64,000 nucleotides of DNA, from assembly GCF_024166365.1 (NCBI RefSeq), contig NC_064832.1:41754249-41818248 (forward strand). Reading direction: 5' to 3'. Each line of letters opens with the position of its first letter. Positions within the stretch are counted from its first letter, which is position 1. Below the pieces are notes generated by a model. That model had not been told where the DNA came from and ran no database searches. It saw only the letters and a list, made by a program, of their open reading frames with translations. The translations under genes and the position numbers were made by a program. Source of the DNA: Elephas maximus indicus (Eukaryota; Chordata; Mammalia; Proboscidea; Elephantidae). This document shows positions 22,603-34,841 of this stretch, piece after piece.

Positions 22603-22763
22603 CTCCATTGCCATCCAGTCAATTCTGACTCATAGCAACCCCATAGGACAGAGTAGAACTGCCTCATAAGTTCTCCAAAGTCGTAACCTTCATGGAAGCA
22701 GGCTGCTACATCTGCGTTCAGGTAGCAGCCGAGTGCTTAACCATTTGTACCATCCAGGGACTC
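22603..22763 (-). mobile_element. AfroSINE, long form
   Basis: Reversed body (GTCAATTCTGACTCATAGC, GGAAGCAGGCTGC) and tRNA head ending ACCATCCAGGGACTCC are present. The head closely resembles tRNA-Asn wording. It lies inside the L1. Confidence 0.9.
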
Positions 22764-23030
22764 CTCAACTAAAATATAATGTTTAGAAATGCATGTTTAT
22801 GTGGAACACCCATAAAACAAATAAGAAGAGCATTACCAGAGAATCCCAGTGGTGCTAACCTGTAGGGGACAAGGAGGCAGTTTTGAGGAGGTTGGGGTGG
22901 GCAAAGAACTTCTGACTTCCGGCAACATTCTATTTCATGACCTGGGCAGAATTACAAAGGAGTTTCCTCTTCTGTACCTGTCTATAATGTGTGTAAAATT
23001 TCACAATAAACCTGTGTGTGTGTTTAAAGG

Positions 23031-23848
23031 AATATATGTAAATTCTAGGCCCCTATTAGGTGCTACATACACGGTAGCTACTTACTCATTCCATCTCTCT
23101 CTTCTTCCCGATTAGCTCCGCAAGCCTCAAAGAGCAATGAATCATCTTGGTGTGAGTGCACCCCACAGACACCCGCCCCCAGAAGGGAAGGTGCCTGGAG
23201 CGTGAGCAGACTGCAGAGGCACTGGGTGCTCATTCCAGACTTGTCTGATTGCCTCTTACGCCAGCACCAGTCTTGTCACACCGGCGATGATGTGTTTCAG
23301 GACCACTGAGCACCCCGATGATTCATAATTACTGAAACACATGTGCTAAGTCACTTCTTGCTAAGCCACGATGAGAATTCTCAGTGCTCAATCGCCCTCA
23401 AAATTTCTCATTTCTTCCCTGGGGTGAGGTGCTTTGGTTTAGCAACTGCACATGGGGATTGCATTTAAATCACTTAGGGTCTGGAGTTCAATATCTCCTG
23501 AAAGCAGCCTCTTTTCCTTCAGAGTTCCTCTTCAGGCACACCTGTATGTCTTTACTTCAAAGTCAGGGATACCCTCCTCACAGGCAGGAAGCATTAGAAA
23601 TGCATTAACTCTTTCAGTGCACAGGTGTGCATCCTGATGACTTCTGCTTGCCTCTTCTGCACTGTTAATCCCTCCTTGGTAGTAGCTCTTTTCCGCCATA
23701 AGCCATCCATTGCTGCCTTTTAGCAGCAGAAGCCTCGACACAGTAAACCAGCTGTGCAGAAAGCTGAAGGTCAAAAGAGTAGTAAATGAGTTAGGAGAAC
23801 AGAGTACATAAAACATCAAGGCCAATTTTACCTTCCGATAATGTTCTA
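23031..23848. other. Single-copy non-coding DNA
   Basis: The stretch is somewhat GC-richer near 23100-23300. No gene or repeat is recognised, and the frames of up to 97 codons here have no recognisable domain. Confidence 0.4.
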
Positions 23849-24135
23849 TTGTTGGTGTTAGCTGCTGTCAAGGCAGCTCACGGAAACCCCATGCACAGTG
23901 GACCATTGTGATTCACAGGGTTTTTATTGGCTGATTTTCAGAAGAAGGTGACCACACTTTCATCCCAGTCCATCTTCGTCTGGAAGCGCCACAGAAACCT
24001 GTTCAGCATCAGAGCAACACGCAGGCCTCCACTAACAGATGGGTGGTGGCTGTGCATGAGGTGTGTTGGCCTGGAATCAAACCCAAGTCTCCTGCATGGG
24101 AGGCAAGACTTCTACCACTGAACCACGAATGCCCG
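23849..24135 (-). mobile_element. tRNA-Gly-headed SINE with RTE body
   Basis: Read on the minus strand it opens with a tRNA-Gly-like head: GCATTCGTGGTTCAGTGG (A box), CCTCCCATGCAGGAG (anticodon arm), GGGTTTGATTCCAGGCC (B box). The body and the tail (reversed as TTGTTGGTGTTAGCTGC) match RTE. It is distinct from AfroSINE, whose head is Asn-like. A second copy lies at 49448-49762. Confidence 0.8.
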
Positions 24136-24232
24136 TGTGAGTTAATGCCCAGATTCTCCCCATGTGTTTCCCTAGCTTTTGAAATGTTTGCACGGGTGGT
24201 AAGTTTTCATGACATAATTAGAGTTATGCCTT

Positions 24233-24445
24233 TGCTGTTGTTTGGATGCCATGAAGTCAATTCCAACTCCTAGTGACCCCATATGTGTCAGAGTAGAGCT
24301 GTGCTCCATAGGGTTTTCAAGGCTGTGACCCTTCGGAAGCAGATTGCCAGGTCTGTCATCCAAGGCACCTCTGAATAGGTCTCAACAGCCATCCTTTTGG
24401 CTAGTAGTGGAGTACTTAACTATTTGTGTCACCCAAGGACTCCGT
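24233..24445 (-). mobile_element. AfroSINE, long form, perfect TSD
   Basis: A reversed long-form copy runs from TGCTGTTGTTTGGATGCC to CACCCAAGGACTCC. Identical duplications GAGTTATGCCTT at 24221-24232 and 24446-24457 flank it. Confidence 0.95.
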
Positions 24446-24457
24446 GAGTTATGCCTT

Positions 24458-25746
24458 AGGAGACACATTTCCTTGGGATCATTTCACATTGACAAGCTAA
24501 GGCTGTGTATAGACGAGGGCTGTCAGAACCTATTCTGAAAGCAAGATTTTGCAGAGATGAGAGAGAACAGCTGATGGCATTGGTAGCTGAAGCAGAAAGG
24601 AAATATTTTAGATGCCCCAAACAAATGTCATCATTTAATGACCATACTAAGGTCTGCCTCTGTTGCTGTTAATTCTAGAACTTCCCATTACCCCAGCTGT
24701 GTTGAAAGTTATCAGAAGTCAATTTTAGTTAGCTCAGAATTAAATCAGGAATTTGGGACAACAGAAGGGTAGCTGGAACAAAGGACACATGCAGACTGAA
24801 ACAGATACAGCTTTTTATATTTAAAAAGTCTTATTTTATCTTTTCATAAGAGCTGTCTAGAGGTGAAAGAACAAGCTCCCATCTGTATTTTTCCATGACA
24901 GAAGTGAATGACTTTTCAGGGCAATACGTTTTGATGCATATTTTTCAGGCACCCACTGTGGAGCAGGCCTGCGCTGCTTTATTTTAGAGAGACTTCTAGG
25001 ATGGGCGAATGTGTCCGAGCCACTGCCATCGCATCTCTAATCAGTGTTTACTGAGTACCTAGGAGCTCTGAGGCTGTGCAGCACTAGGCTCCGCAGGCCT
25101 GTGGGGAGTTTGGATGGAGATTGTTAGAGAGCAGCGAGGAGGCTGGATGCTCCCCAAAGTGAATCTGCTGGCCTACCTCCCAATTTGGACAGACAGCTCA
25201 TTCATCTCCGGCAACTCTTTTGGGTATAATTTGCCAGTCATTGAGGCCACTGATTTTTTTTTTTTTCTTTCTACACAGCCATTTGCAACTGATGAAAAAT
25301 GACCCACTGAAGATGGCGCACGTTTTCTTCTTCGTTTTCTCTGACCTCACACAGCTGTGACAGACGGTGCCCCAGCAGGGTCTTCCCAGCTCAGCTGCAG
25401 GGTGGGAGCACTGTCGTGATGGTCCTGACTTCAGGTCTGGGGCCTGGATTCTGTTTGTTCTAACCACCCCACACTCACCCTCTGGAACTGCACACGGTAG
25501 GAAGTTGGCAACAGAAGTTATTGACTGAAGGACTGGCGATTCTTTTACTGCCAAAGTTACAGATCTAAAAGGGGCTAAATCAGTCCTTTTATTTTATTTA
25601 GAGGGAATCTAAGGCACAGAAATTTATGGTCATACAACTAGTTGGAGAGGAGTTAAGACTAGGGACCAGGTCCCTGTTCACTGCTATTTCCGTTCCTAGC
25701 ATGTTCCTCACTTTATTAGGCCATGTGTTTTATTGGTTACCTAAAA
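24458..25746. other. Single-copy non-coding DNA
   Basis: No gene or repeat is recognised in 1.3 kb. The 118-codon reverse frame at 25198-25554 includes runs encoded by poly(A) and shows no domain. Confidence 0.4.
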
Positions 25747-25752
25747 AATTTA

Positions 25753-25960
25753 CAGGAGTACCTGGATGGTACAAACAGTTAACACACTCAGCTGCTAACC
25801 AAAAGGTTGGAGGATCTAATCTACACAGAGGCACCTTGTAATAAAGGCCTGGAAGTTGACTTCTTAAAAATCCGCCATTGAAAACCCTGTGGAGCGTACT
25901 TCTACTATGGCACACATGGGGTGTCCATGAGTTTGAATTGACTCGATGGCAACTGGTAGG
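25753..25960 (+). mobile_element. AfroSINE, long form, diverged
   Basis: Head GTACCTGGATGGTACAAAC, CTGCTAACCAAAAGGTTGG and long-form body AATAAAGGCCTGGAAG lead to the end TTGACTCGATGGCAACTGG. Confidence 0.9.
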
Positions 25961-26130
25961 TACTGGTATAGAATTTGCTAGGGGAAAGGGTATCTACTTT
26001 TTGAAAACTTTTTGTTTAGTACTCATCTTGTCTGCTATCATTGGCCTTTGATATGTTGAATTAAGAATATTCTTAGACTTCTTTTCATGTGTGTGTTGTG
26101 TCTTTCCACCTAGGCTACCTTCCAAAACCA

Positions 26131-26224
26131 ATCAAATCCTGCCATTGAGTCCATTCTGATTCATAGTGACCCTTTAGGACACAGTAGAACTGCCCATAGC
26201 ATTTCTAAGGCTGTAAACCTTTTA
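26131..26224 (-). mobile_element. AfroSINE, tail half of a split copy
   Basis: The reversed tail and body (GAGTCCATTCTGATTCATAG) end in AAGGCTGTAAACCTTTTA at 26207-26224. The copy continues at 29094 on the other side of an inserted L1. Confidence 0.92.
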
Positions 26225-29093
26225 TTTTAATTATTTTTTATTGTGCTTTAAATGAAAGTTTACAAATCAAGTCAGTCTCTCATACAAAAATTTATATACA
26301 CCTTGCTATAAACTCCTAATTGCTCTCCCCCTAATGAGACAGAACTCTCCTTCCCTCCACTTTCTCTTCTCGTGTCCATTCAGGCAGCTTCTGTCCCCCT
26401 CTGCCCTTGATTTCTCCTCCAGACAGGAGATGCCAACATATTCTTATGTGTCTACTTAATCCAAGAAGCTCATTCTTCACCAGTATCATTTTCCATCCCA
26501 TAGTCCAGTCCAATCCCTGTCTGAAGAGTTGGATTTGGGAAACGTTCCTGTCTTGGGCTAATGGAAGGTCTGGGGATCACGGCCTCCGGGGTCCTTCTAG
26601 TCCCAGTCTGACCATTAAGTCTGTTCTTTTTACAAGAATTTGGGGTCTGCATCCCACTGCTCTCCTGCTCCCTCAAGGGTCCTCTGTTGTGTTCTCTGTC
26701 AGGGAAGTCACCAGTTGGGGCCAGGCACCATCTAGTTCTTAGGCCTCAGGCTGATGTAGTCTCTGGCTTGTGTGGTTTTTTCTGTCTCTTAGGCTCATAA
26801 TTACCTTGTGTCTTTGGTGTTCTTCATTATTCCTTGCTCCGGGGGGGTTGAGACCAATCGATGCATCTTAGATGGCCGCTTGCTAGAGTGTAATACCCCA
26901 GATGCCACTCTTCAAAGTGAGATGTAGAGTATTTTCTTAATGGATTTTATTATGCCAATTGACTTAGATGTCCCCTGAAACCATGCTCCCCAAACCTCTG
27001 CCACTGCTACACTGGCCTTGGAAGCATTTAGTTTATTCAGGAAACTGCTTTTGGTTTAGTCCAGTTGTGTTGACCTCTCCTGTATTGTGTGTTGTCTTTC
27101 CCTTCAGCTAAAATAAAACTTATCTATCTTATTAGTGAAAACCCCTCTCTCTTCCTTCCTCCCTCCCCCCTCTTGTAACCATCAAAGAATATTTTCTTCT
27201 CTGTTTAAACTATTTCTCCAGTTCTTATAAAAGTGGTCTTATACAATATTTGTCCTTTTGCAACTGACTAATTTCACTCAGCATAATGTCTTCCAGATTT
27301 CTCCACGCCATGAAATGTTTCATGGATTCATCATTGTTCTTTATCAATGCACAGTGTTCCATTGTGTGAATATACCATAATTTCTTTATTCATTCATCTG
27401 TTGATGGGCATCTTGGTTGCTTCCATCATTTTGCTATTGTACGCGGTGCTGCAATGAACATGGCTGTCCATATACCTGTTCGTGTAAAGGCTCTTATTTC
27501 CCTAGGATATATTCCAAGGAGTGGGATTGCTGGACTGTATGGTAGTTCTATTTCTAGTTTTTCAAGGAAGCACCAAATCGATTTCCAAAGTGGTTGTACC
27601 ATTTTGCATTCCCACCAGTACTGTGTAAGTGCTCCAATCTCTCCACAACCTCTCCAACATTTTTTATTCTGTGTTTTTTGGATTAATGCCAGCCTTGTTG
27701 GAGTGAGATGGAATCTCATTGTAGTTATGATTTGCATTTCTCTAATGGCTAATGATCGAGAGCATTTTCTCATGTGTCTGTTAGCTACCTGAATGTCTTC
27801 TCTAGTGAAGTGCCTGTTCCTATCCTTTGCACATTTTTTAATTGGGTTATTTGTCTTTTTGTAGTTGAGTTTTTGCAGTATCATGTAGATTTTAGAGATC
27901 AGGTACTGATCGGAAATGTCATAGCTAAAAACTTTTTCCCAGTCTGTAGGTAGTCTTTTTACTCTTTTGGTGAAGTCTTTGGATGAGCATAGGTATTTGA
28001 TTTTTAGGAGCTCCCAGTTATCTGGTTTCTCTTTGGCATTTTTAGTAATGTTTTGTATTCTGTTTATGCCACGTGTTAGGGCTCCTAACATTGTCCCTAT
28101 TTTTTCTTCCATGATCTATATCGTTTTAGACTTTATGTTTAGGTCTTTGATCCATTTTGAGTTAATTTTTGTGCATGGTGTGAGGTATGGGTCTTGTTTC
28201 ATTTTTCTGCAGATGGATATCCAGTTATGCCAGCACCATTTGTTAAAAAGACTGTCTTTTCCACAATTAACTGACTGGGCCTTTATCAAATATCAGCTGC
28301 TCATACGTGGATAGATTTATATCTGGATTCTCAATTCTGTTCCACTGGTCTATGTATCTGTTGTTGTACCAGTACAAGACTATTTTGACTACTGTGGCTG
28401 TATAATAGGTTCTAAAATCAGGTAGAGTGAGGCCTCCCGCTGTGTTCTTTTTTTGCAGTAATGCTTTACTTATCTGGGATCTCTTACCCTTCCATATGAA
28501 GTTGGTGATTTGTTTCTCCATCTCATTAAAATGGAGATGGAATTTGGATCGGAATTGCCTTTATCTGTAGATAGAATAGACATTTTTACAATGTTAATTC
28601 TTCCTATCCATGAGCAAGGTATGTTTTTCCACTTATATAGGTCTCTTTTGGTTTCTTGCAGTAGTATCTTGTAGTTTTCTTTGTATAGGTCTTTTACATC
28701 TCTGGTTAGATTTATTCCTAAGTATTTTAACTTCTTGGGGGCTACTGTAAACGGTATTGATTTGGTGATTTCCTCTTCAGTGTTCTTTTTGTTGGTGTAG
28801 AGGAATCCAACTGATTTTTGTATGTTTGTCCTTGTATCCTGATACTCTGCTGAACTCTTCTATTAGTTTCAGTAGCTTCCTTGAGGATTCTTTAAGGTTT
28901 TCTGTGTCTAAGATCATGTTATCTGCAAACAGAGATACTTTTACTTCTTCCTTGCCAATCTGGATGCCCTTTATTTCTTTATCTAGCCTAATTGCTCTGG
29001 CTAGGACCTCCAGCACAATGTTGAATAAGAGTGGTGATAAAGAGCATCCTTGTCTGGTTCCCATTCTCAAGGGGATGCTTTCAGAATCTCTCC
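26225..29093 (-). mobile_element. L1 LINE, 5'-truncated, inserted in an AfroSINE
   Basis: The reversed L1 starts with T-rich 3' end at 26225. The 3' UTR runs to about 27100. ORF2 follows in two main open pieces. The C-terminal piece (27426-28112) includes ANRHMRKCSRSL, CWRGCGEIGAL and LEIELPYSPAIPLLGIYP. The reverse-transcriptase piece (28777-29199) includes [14 protein letters not shown] and the catalytic FADNM in place of FADDM. ORF2 begins within the RT domain, so the endonuclease and ORF1 are absent. Frameshifts between pieces show it is inactive. The 17-18 base target duplication (26207-26224 and 29094-29110) proves insertion by target-primed reverse transcription. Confidence 0.95.
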
Positions 29094-29215
29094 AAGGCTG
29101 TAAATATTTATGGAAAGCAGACCGCCATATCTTTCTCTGGCAGAGCAGCTGTGGGTTTGAACTGCTGATCTTTTGGTTAGCAGTCAAGTGCTTCACCACT
29201 GCACCACCAGGATTG
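29094..29215 (-). mobile_element. AfroSINE, head half of a split copy
   Basis: It resumes with AAGGCTGTAAATATTTA and continues through GTTTGAACTGCTGATC to CACTGCACCACCAGG. With 26131-26224 it makes one complete long-form AfroSINE. Confidence 0.92.
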
Positions 29216-31032
29216 CTTTAGATTACCTTATCCAAGAGCAAATGCCAGAGGGCTTAACATACCCTTTTTTTGGAATTCTAGCTTCCCATTTACCAGATGT
29301 ATGATTTTTACCTATCTTTTAAAGAACTTTCTTTTTTTTATTTTGTTGAAGTCCATTTTGTCATTTTTTTGTTTCTGTTTTTATTTTATTCTGTTTGTGT
29401 CCCAAGTAAGAAACCTTTGCATAACCCAAGGTCACAAAGATTTTCTCCTGTGGTTTATTCTTTAAGTTCAATATTTTCAGTTTTTATTAAAGGTCTGTCA
29501 TTAATTTGGAGTTAATTTTGTATGTAGTGTGAGGTAAGGGTCAAAGTTTATATTTTTTATAGAGATATCCAGTTGTTCTAACACTATTTGTTGAAAAGAC
29601 TATCATTTCCTCATTGAATTATCTTGGTACCTTAATTGAAAATCAATTAACCATAAATGTGTGGGTCCTACTTTGGACTCTCTACATTGGCTAATGCCAC
29701 CATATCATGATTTCTGCAGCTTCGTGGAAAGTCTTGAAAACAGTTAGTTTAAGCACTTCAATCTTACTGTTTTTGTGATTTTTTGGCTATTCTAGGTTGT
29801 TTCCTTTTTTCATATAAATTTAAAAATTAGCTTGCAAATTTCTTTAAAAAAAACTTATTAGGATATAATTGAGATTACAGTAAAGCTATATATCCAATTT
29901 TCTACAATCCAGTTTCTGGAGAATTGCCTTCTTAATAGTGTTGAGTCTCCTGATCCATGAGTATCTCTCAATTTATTTAGATCTTCTTAAATTTTTATTT
30001 GCAGTGTTTTTCAATTCCATTATTACTTCTTGTATATTTTTGTTAAATTTATTCCTAAGTATTTTTAATGCTATCGTAATAGAGTTATTTTATTTTTCCT
30101 AATTTCTTATTGCTGATTGTTGTTGTTGTTCGGTGCCTTCAAGGCTTTGACTCAAAATGACCTCATGTATAACGCAATATGTTCACCAGTCCTGACCCAT
30201 CACAGTTGTTACTATGTTTGAGCCTACTGTTGCAACCATTGTGTCTATCTATCTCATTGAGGGCCTCCCTTTTTTTTTTTTTTTTTGCTAATATACTACT
30301 TTACCAAGCTTATCTAGTGAGTGGTCCATCTTGACGACATGCCCAAAATAAGTGAGACAAAGTCTCACCATCCTTGCTTCTAAGAAGCATTCTGGCTGTA
30401 CTTCCTCCAAGACAGATTTATTCATTCTTCTGGCAGTCCATGGGTTATCCAATATTCTTTGCAAATACTGCAATTTAAATATGTCAATTTTTAGGTCTTC
30501 CTTTTTCAATGTCCAGCTTTCATGTGCATATTTGGCAGTTGAAAATACTATGGCTTTGATCTGGCATATTTTAGTCATCAAAGTGACATCTTTGCTTTTT
30601 AAGATTTTAAAGACATCTTTTGCTGCAGATTTGCTCAATGCAATATGTCACTTGATTTCTTGACTGCCGCTTCCATGGGTTTTGATTGTCAATCCAAGTA
30701 GAATGAAATCGTTGACAATTTCAATTTCTTTGCCACTCTTCGTGATGTTGTTTATGAGCCCAGTTGTACAAATTTTCATTTTCTTCACATTCAGGTGTAA
30801 TCCAAACTGAATGCTGATGTCTTTTACCTTCATCAGTAAGTGCTTCGAGTTGTCTTCATTTTCAGCAAGCAAGGATGAGTCAGCTGCATATTGCAGATCA
30901 TTAATGAGTTTTCCTCTAATCTTGTGCCATGTGCTTCTTCATAAACAGTCATGCATTACTTAATGTCCACGATATACTCCGTGAAATAGAACGTTATATG
31001 ATCTGGATATTGTGTGAACACCCTATTACATA

Positions 31033-31549
31033 CAGGTACTCCCTAGATTACAAACAAGTTCCATTCTTAAGTCTGTATTGAAGTCGAGTTTGTACTTAAG
31101 TCAGAAGAGTCAGGTATGGTTTGTGTCTAGTATCAGTTTGTCAAATGTTTATCTGGTGGGGCAGTGGTTAAGAGCTTGGCTACTAACCAAAAGATCTGCA
31201 GTTCAAATCCACCAGCTGCTCCTTGGAAACCCTATGGGGCAGTTCTACTCTGTCCCATAGGGTTGCTCTGAGTCAGAATCGACTTGATGGCAACAGGTTT
31301 GTTTCTTTTGTATATATGTACCAAAAATATTAAGAAACATTTCCAGATACACTAAAACATCTTTAACATAATAGTATGGTAATAGTAATAATAATAATAT
31401 TGCTTTGGTGCACACTGGGAAGTAGTGCCCATTTGTTATTGCAAACAATTTTATGTACCTCAAATTTTTATTATAATAGGCCTTATGGGGGCTGGTCTGT
31501 AACTACGGGTTGTGCATAAGTCAGACTTTTACAACCTTGGACCAGCCTG
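31033..31549 (+). mobile_element. Second Tigger-like element inside the first
   Basis: A block beginning CAGGTACTCCCTAGATTAC and ending CAACCTTGGACCAGCCTG interrupts the MER2-like element; TA precedes it at 31031-31032. The terminal inverted repeat is weak (about 11 of 20), so the limits are inferred. It contains an AfroSINE. Confidence 0.5.
31149..31305 (+). mobile_element. AfroSINE, short form (innermost of the nest)
   Basis: The copy runs from TATCTGGTGGGGCAG to GATGGCAACAGGTTTG. It has a slightly shortened head. Confidence 0.93.
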
Positions 31550-32883
31550 AATAACCTTATGGGACCCCAGACATATATGCTGTCAGAAGTTGCCTTTATG
31601 GATGTTATACAGCACATGACTGTAGTCCAGCTTCTCGGATTATTTGATCAGCATACAGACTGAGTAAGTAAGGGGAAAGAATATAACCCTGTTCCACACC
31701 TTTTATGATTTTAAACCATATGTTATCTCCTTGTTCTGTTCAAATGAATGGCTCTCGAACTATGTATAGATTCCACATAAGCACAATTAAATCTGGAATT
31801 TCCCATTCTTCATAATGTTATCCATAATTTGTTATGATACACATAGTCAAATGTCTTCTCATAGTTGATAAAACACAGGTAAATATCTTTCTGGTATTTT
31901 CTGCATTCAGAAGAAGATCCATCTAACATCAGCTTCATATCCTCTTCTAAATATGGCTTGAGCTTCTGGCAGTTCCCTGTTGATGTATGGCTGCAGCCAT
32001 TTTTTGAATTATTTTCAGCAAAATTTTGCTAACATGCTAAATTAATGGTTTGTTCCATAATTTTCACATTCCATTTGATTCTGTTTCTTTGGAATGCACA
32101 TGAATATGGATCTCTCCCAGACGGTTGGCCAAGTCGCTGTCTTCCAAATTTTTGACATAGTTGAGTAAGTGCTTCTAGTGTTGCATCTATTGATTGAAAT
32201 ATCTCAATTGATATTTCATAAATTCCTGAAGAATTTATGAAAAGAAGTTTGAACTTCTTCCTTTAGTACCAATGGTTCTTCATCATAAACTGATTCTGCT
32301 ATATTGATATTATATCCTGAGACAGTATGTCATAAGTTCTAGTAGATTTTTTAAATGAACACTACCATGTCCTTTGTAAATAGCTTTATTTTTTCTTTCC
32401 AACCTTTACTTTATTATTATTATTGCTTTTTCTTGCCTTGTTTTATTGACCACAGCTTTCAGGGTAACGTTAAAAAGAAGTGGGGGGAACAGACATCCTT
32501 GCTTTATCCCTGACTTTGGCTACAAATCATTGAGCTTTTCATATTTGAGGATGATGTTAGCTGTATGTTTTCCTACTTGCCCTTAAATAAATCGAGAAAA
32601 ATACCTTCTATTCCTAGTTCTCAGAGAGTTTCTATCATAAATGTTGTCAAATGCTTTTTCTGTATCTACTGAAAGGATCATGCGGTTTTACTCCTTTATG
32701 TTATTTATATGTTGAATTACTTTGATTGATTTTCAGATGTTAAACAATGTAGCATCCCTGGGATAAATATCTCTTGACCAGATCCATTCTACTTTTTTAA
32801 ATTTGTTAGGTTTAATTTATTAAATTCTGTGCAGGGCTTTTGCATTTGTGTTCATGATGGATGTTGGATTCTAGTTCTCTATT

Positions 32884-33324
32884 TGTGTTAATTTGGGTTC
32901 TCTAGGGGAGCAAAATCATTGAGAAGTATAGATAGATAGGGAGACAGAGAGAGAGATTTACTTTAAGGATTGGCTTATGCAATTGTGGGGCTGGCAGGTC
33001 CAAATCCAAAATCGGTAGGCCAGATGGCAGGCCAGAGGCTTCTTTAGGCTTATGTCCCTAGATCTGTGGGTCAGATGGTGTAATAAGAATGCAGGGTCAA
33101 AAAAGAGAAAGACTTGTACAAGAATACTCATTTAGATTTCGGAGGCAGACCACACCCAAAAGGAAAGTTCTCTTTCAATTGATTGGTTGATCACATCAGA
33201 TCACATCATGGAATTGTATCGTATTGCATCCCATTCCATTCCATAACGGTAACCAGTCCAGTGTCTGACCAAACCACTTAGAATTATAGCCTAGCCAAGC
33301 TGACACATAAAATTAAGCACCATA
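32884..33324 (+). mobile_element. Solo LTR, ERVL-type, inside L1
   Basis: TGTGTTAATTTGGGTTCTC to the end GCTGACACATAAAATTAAGC resembles the LTR ends at 13971 and 41380. It interrupts the L1. No internal retroviral sequence is seen. Confidence 0.55.
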
Positions 33325-33554
33325 CTACTGTATTTTTACACAAATAATGTGTACCTTCTACGTTTGTTTGCCAACTGCTTCCTCCCCTGTGAGGTATTTT
33401 CATAAGTGCTACTATGCCATTGTTTTGTTTTTACATGTTACAGTAAAAAAAAAAAAAAAATTAGCATGGCACGCTCACGAAATACCTTACAGAGGGAGGG
33501 AGCAGATAGTGAACAAACATAGAAAGCACACGTTATTTGCATAAAAATATAGCA
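33325..33554. other. Unidentified insert beside the LTR
   Basis: This 230-bp block lies between the LTR and the resumed L1. It has an A run at 33444-33460 followed by TAGCATGGCACGCTCACG. It fits neither the LTR nor L1 and I cannot name it. Confidence 0.4.
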
Positions 33555-34841
33555 TTCTTATAATGATTTTTGTCTGGTTTTGGTATCAGGTAATACTGGC
33601 TTTATAAAGGAATTTTGTAAATGTTTTTCCTCCACTATTTTCTAAGAGAATTTGTAATTAATTGGTATTATTTTTGTTAAATGTGTGATAAATACCAGTG
33701 AAGCCAATTGGACTGGGGTTTTTCTTTGTGGTAACATTTTAAATTTAGAAAGTTAATTCCTTAATTGATATAGGGTATTCAAGTTTTATATTTCTTTTTG
33801 GGTCAACTTTAGTATTTTCTGTATTGTGTGACTTTGTTCATTTCATTTATGTTGTTAAATGTATTGTCATAAGTTATTTATAAAATTCTATTGTTATCTT
33901 TTCATATATGTAAGATATGTATATTCTCTTACTTTGATATTTCTCTTTTTTCTTGGTTAATGTGGATAGATGCTTATTAATTTTATATATCTTTGTGAGG
34001 ACTAGGTTTTGGTTTTATTGAATTTTTATATAATTTTTTTATGTTTCAATGTTTGCTCCTTATATAATTATTTTCTTCTTTCCACATAATTTTGATTCAT
34101 TTAGTGCTTTGTCTAATTTTTAAAGATGGAAAGTCAGATATTAATTTGTGTATCTTTTTTTTCTAATAGGCATTTATATAGATATTGTTGTTGATTTTGT
34201 TGCATGCCATAAATTTTGATATCTTGTATTTGAATTACCGTCTAGTTAAAAATATTATAATTTCCCTTGATTGACTTCTTTGACCCCCTGATCATTATGA
34301 AGTATGTTGTCTAGTTATATTATTGCTATATGATTTCTAATTTAATCTTATTGATGTCAGAGAACACAGTCTGTACAGTTTCAATATTTTAATAGATATT
34401 GAAACTCCTTTTATGTTCTGTCATATGATCAACCCTGGGAAAAGCACCTTAAGTACTTGCTGTTGGAGTGTGGTGTTTTCCTTCCTTTCTTCCATCCTCA
34501 CTCTCTTCGCCCATTCTCTTTCTTTATCCTTTCTATATATCTCTCCATCAGTAAATTAAATCAAGGAGGTGGATACTGCTGTACAGATCATCTATATTTT
34601 TGTTTATTTTTTTGTCTAGTTCCTCTAACAAGGTAAGGAGAAAAAAAAGGAGAGAGGTGTTTAAATGTTCAACTATGATTGTGATTGTCTATTTCTCCAT
34701 TAATTTCTATAATTTTTTTTACTTACGTATTTTGAAGATTGGTTATTTGGTATATACATATTTATCGTCCTGTTTTTGTCAATTAATTGACCTTTTACCA
34801 TTATGAATTATCCCTCTTTTCTTTCTTTTCTGGGAATACTT

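Larger units (their letters stand above)
20600..23030 (+). mobile_element. Degraded L1 LINE, ORF2 3' part and 3' UTR
   Basis: The reverse-transcriptase region is readable through stops near 20760-20930, including CTGGAACAAGACAATG (the GTRQG region). Later ORF2 blocks follow at about 21300-22590, and the 3' end with CACAATAAACC is near 23005. It is interrupted by AfroSINEs at 21122-21276 and 22603-22763. Stops and indels throughout show it is long dead. Confidence 0.7.
30946..31622 (+). mobile_element. MER2/Tigger-like DNA transposon, itself interrupted
   Basis: It begins CAGTCATGCATTACTTAATG and ends AGCACATGACTG, so the termini are inverted repeats (16 of 24 match, most differences being transitions). 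The outer bases and the intact RTE at 56041 show a TA target duplication. No transposase is seen; it is a non-autonomous or fragmentary copy. Confidence 0.75.
30118..32371 (-). mobile_element. RTE (BovB-type) LINE interrupted by Tigger nest
   Basis: The reversed 3' tail starts at TTGTTGTTGTTCGGTGCC (30118). ORF2 is readable in pieces on the minus strand: 30288-30638 (MSKSAAKDVFKILKSKDV onward) and 30648-30872. It is cut at 30945 by a DNA transposon and resumes at 31625 with reversed AGAAGCTGGAC, reaching about 32371. The RT part after 31625 is heavily mutated. Confidence 0.9.

Noticed and set aside
23940-24135. A functional tRNA-Gly gene on the minus strand
   Set aside because: The tRNA-like part has many changes and continues directly into RTE-derived SINE body; a second copy has the same build.
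27426-28112. 228-codon frame as a host gene
   Set aside because: The protein is the C-terminal part of L1 ORF2 and lies in an L1 with a target duplication.
30288-30872. A novel retroelement protein
   Set aside because: It matches the RTE ORF2 C-terminus also seen at 35512-36117 and 56245-56880.
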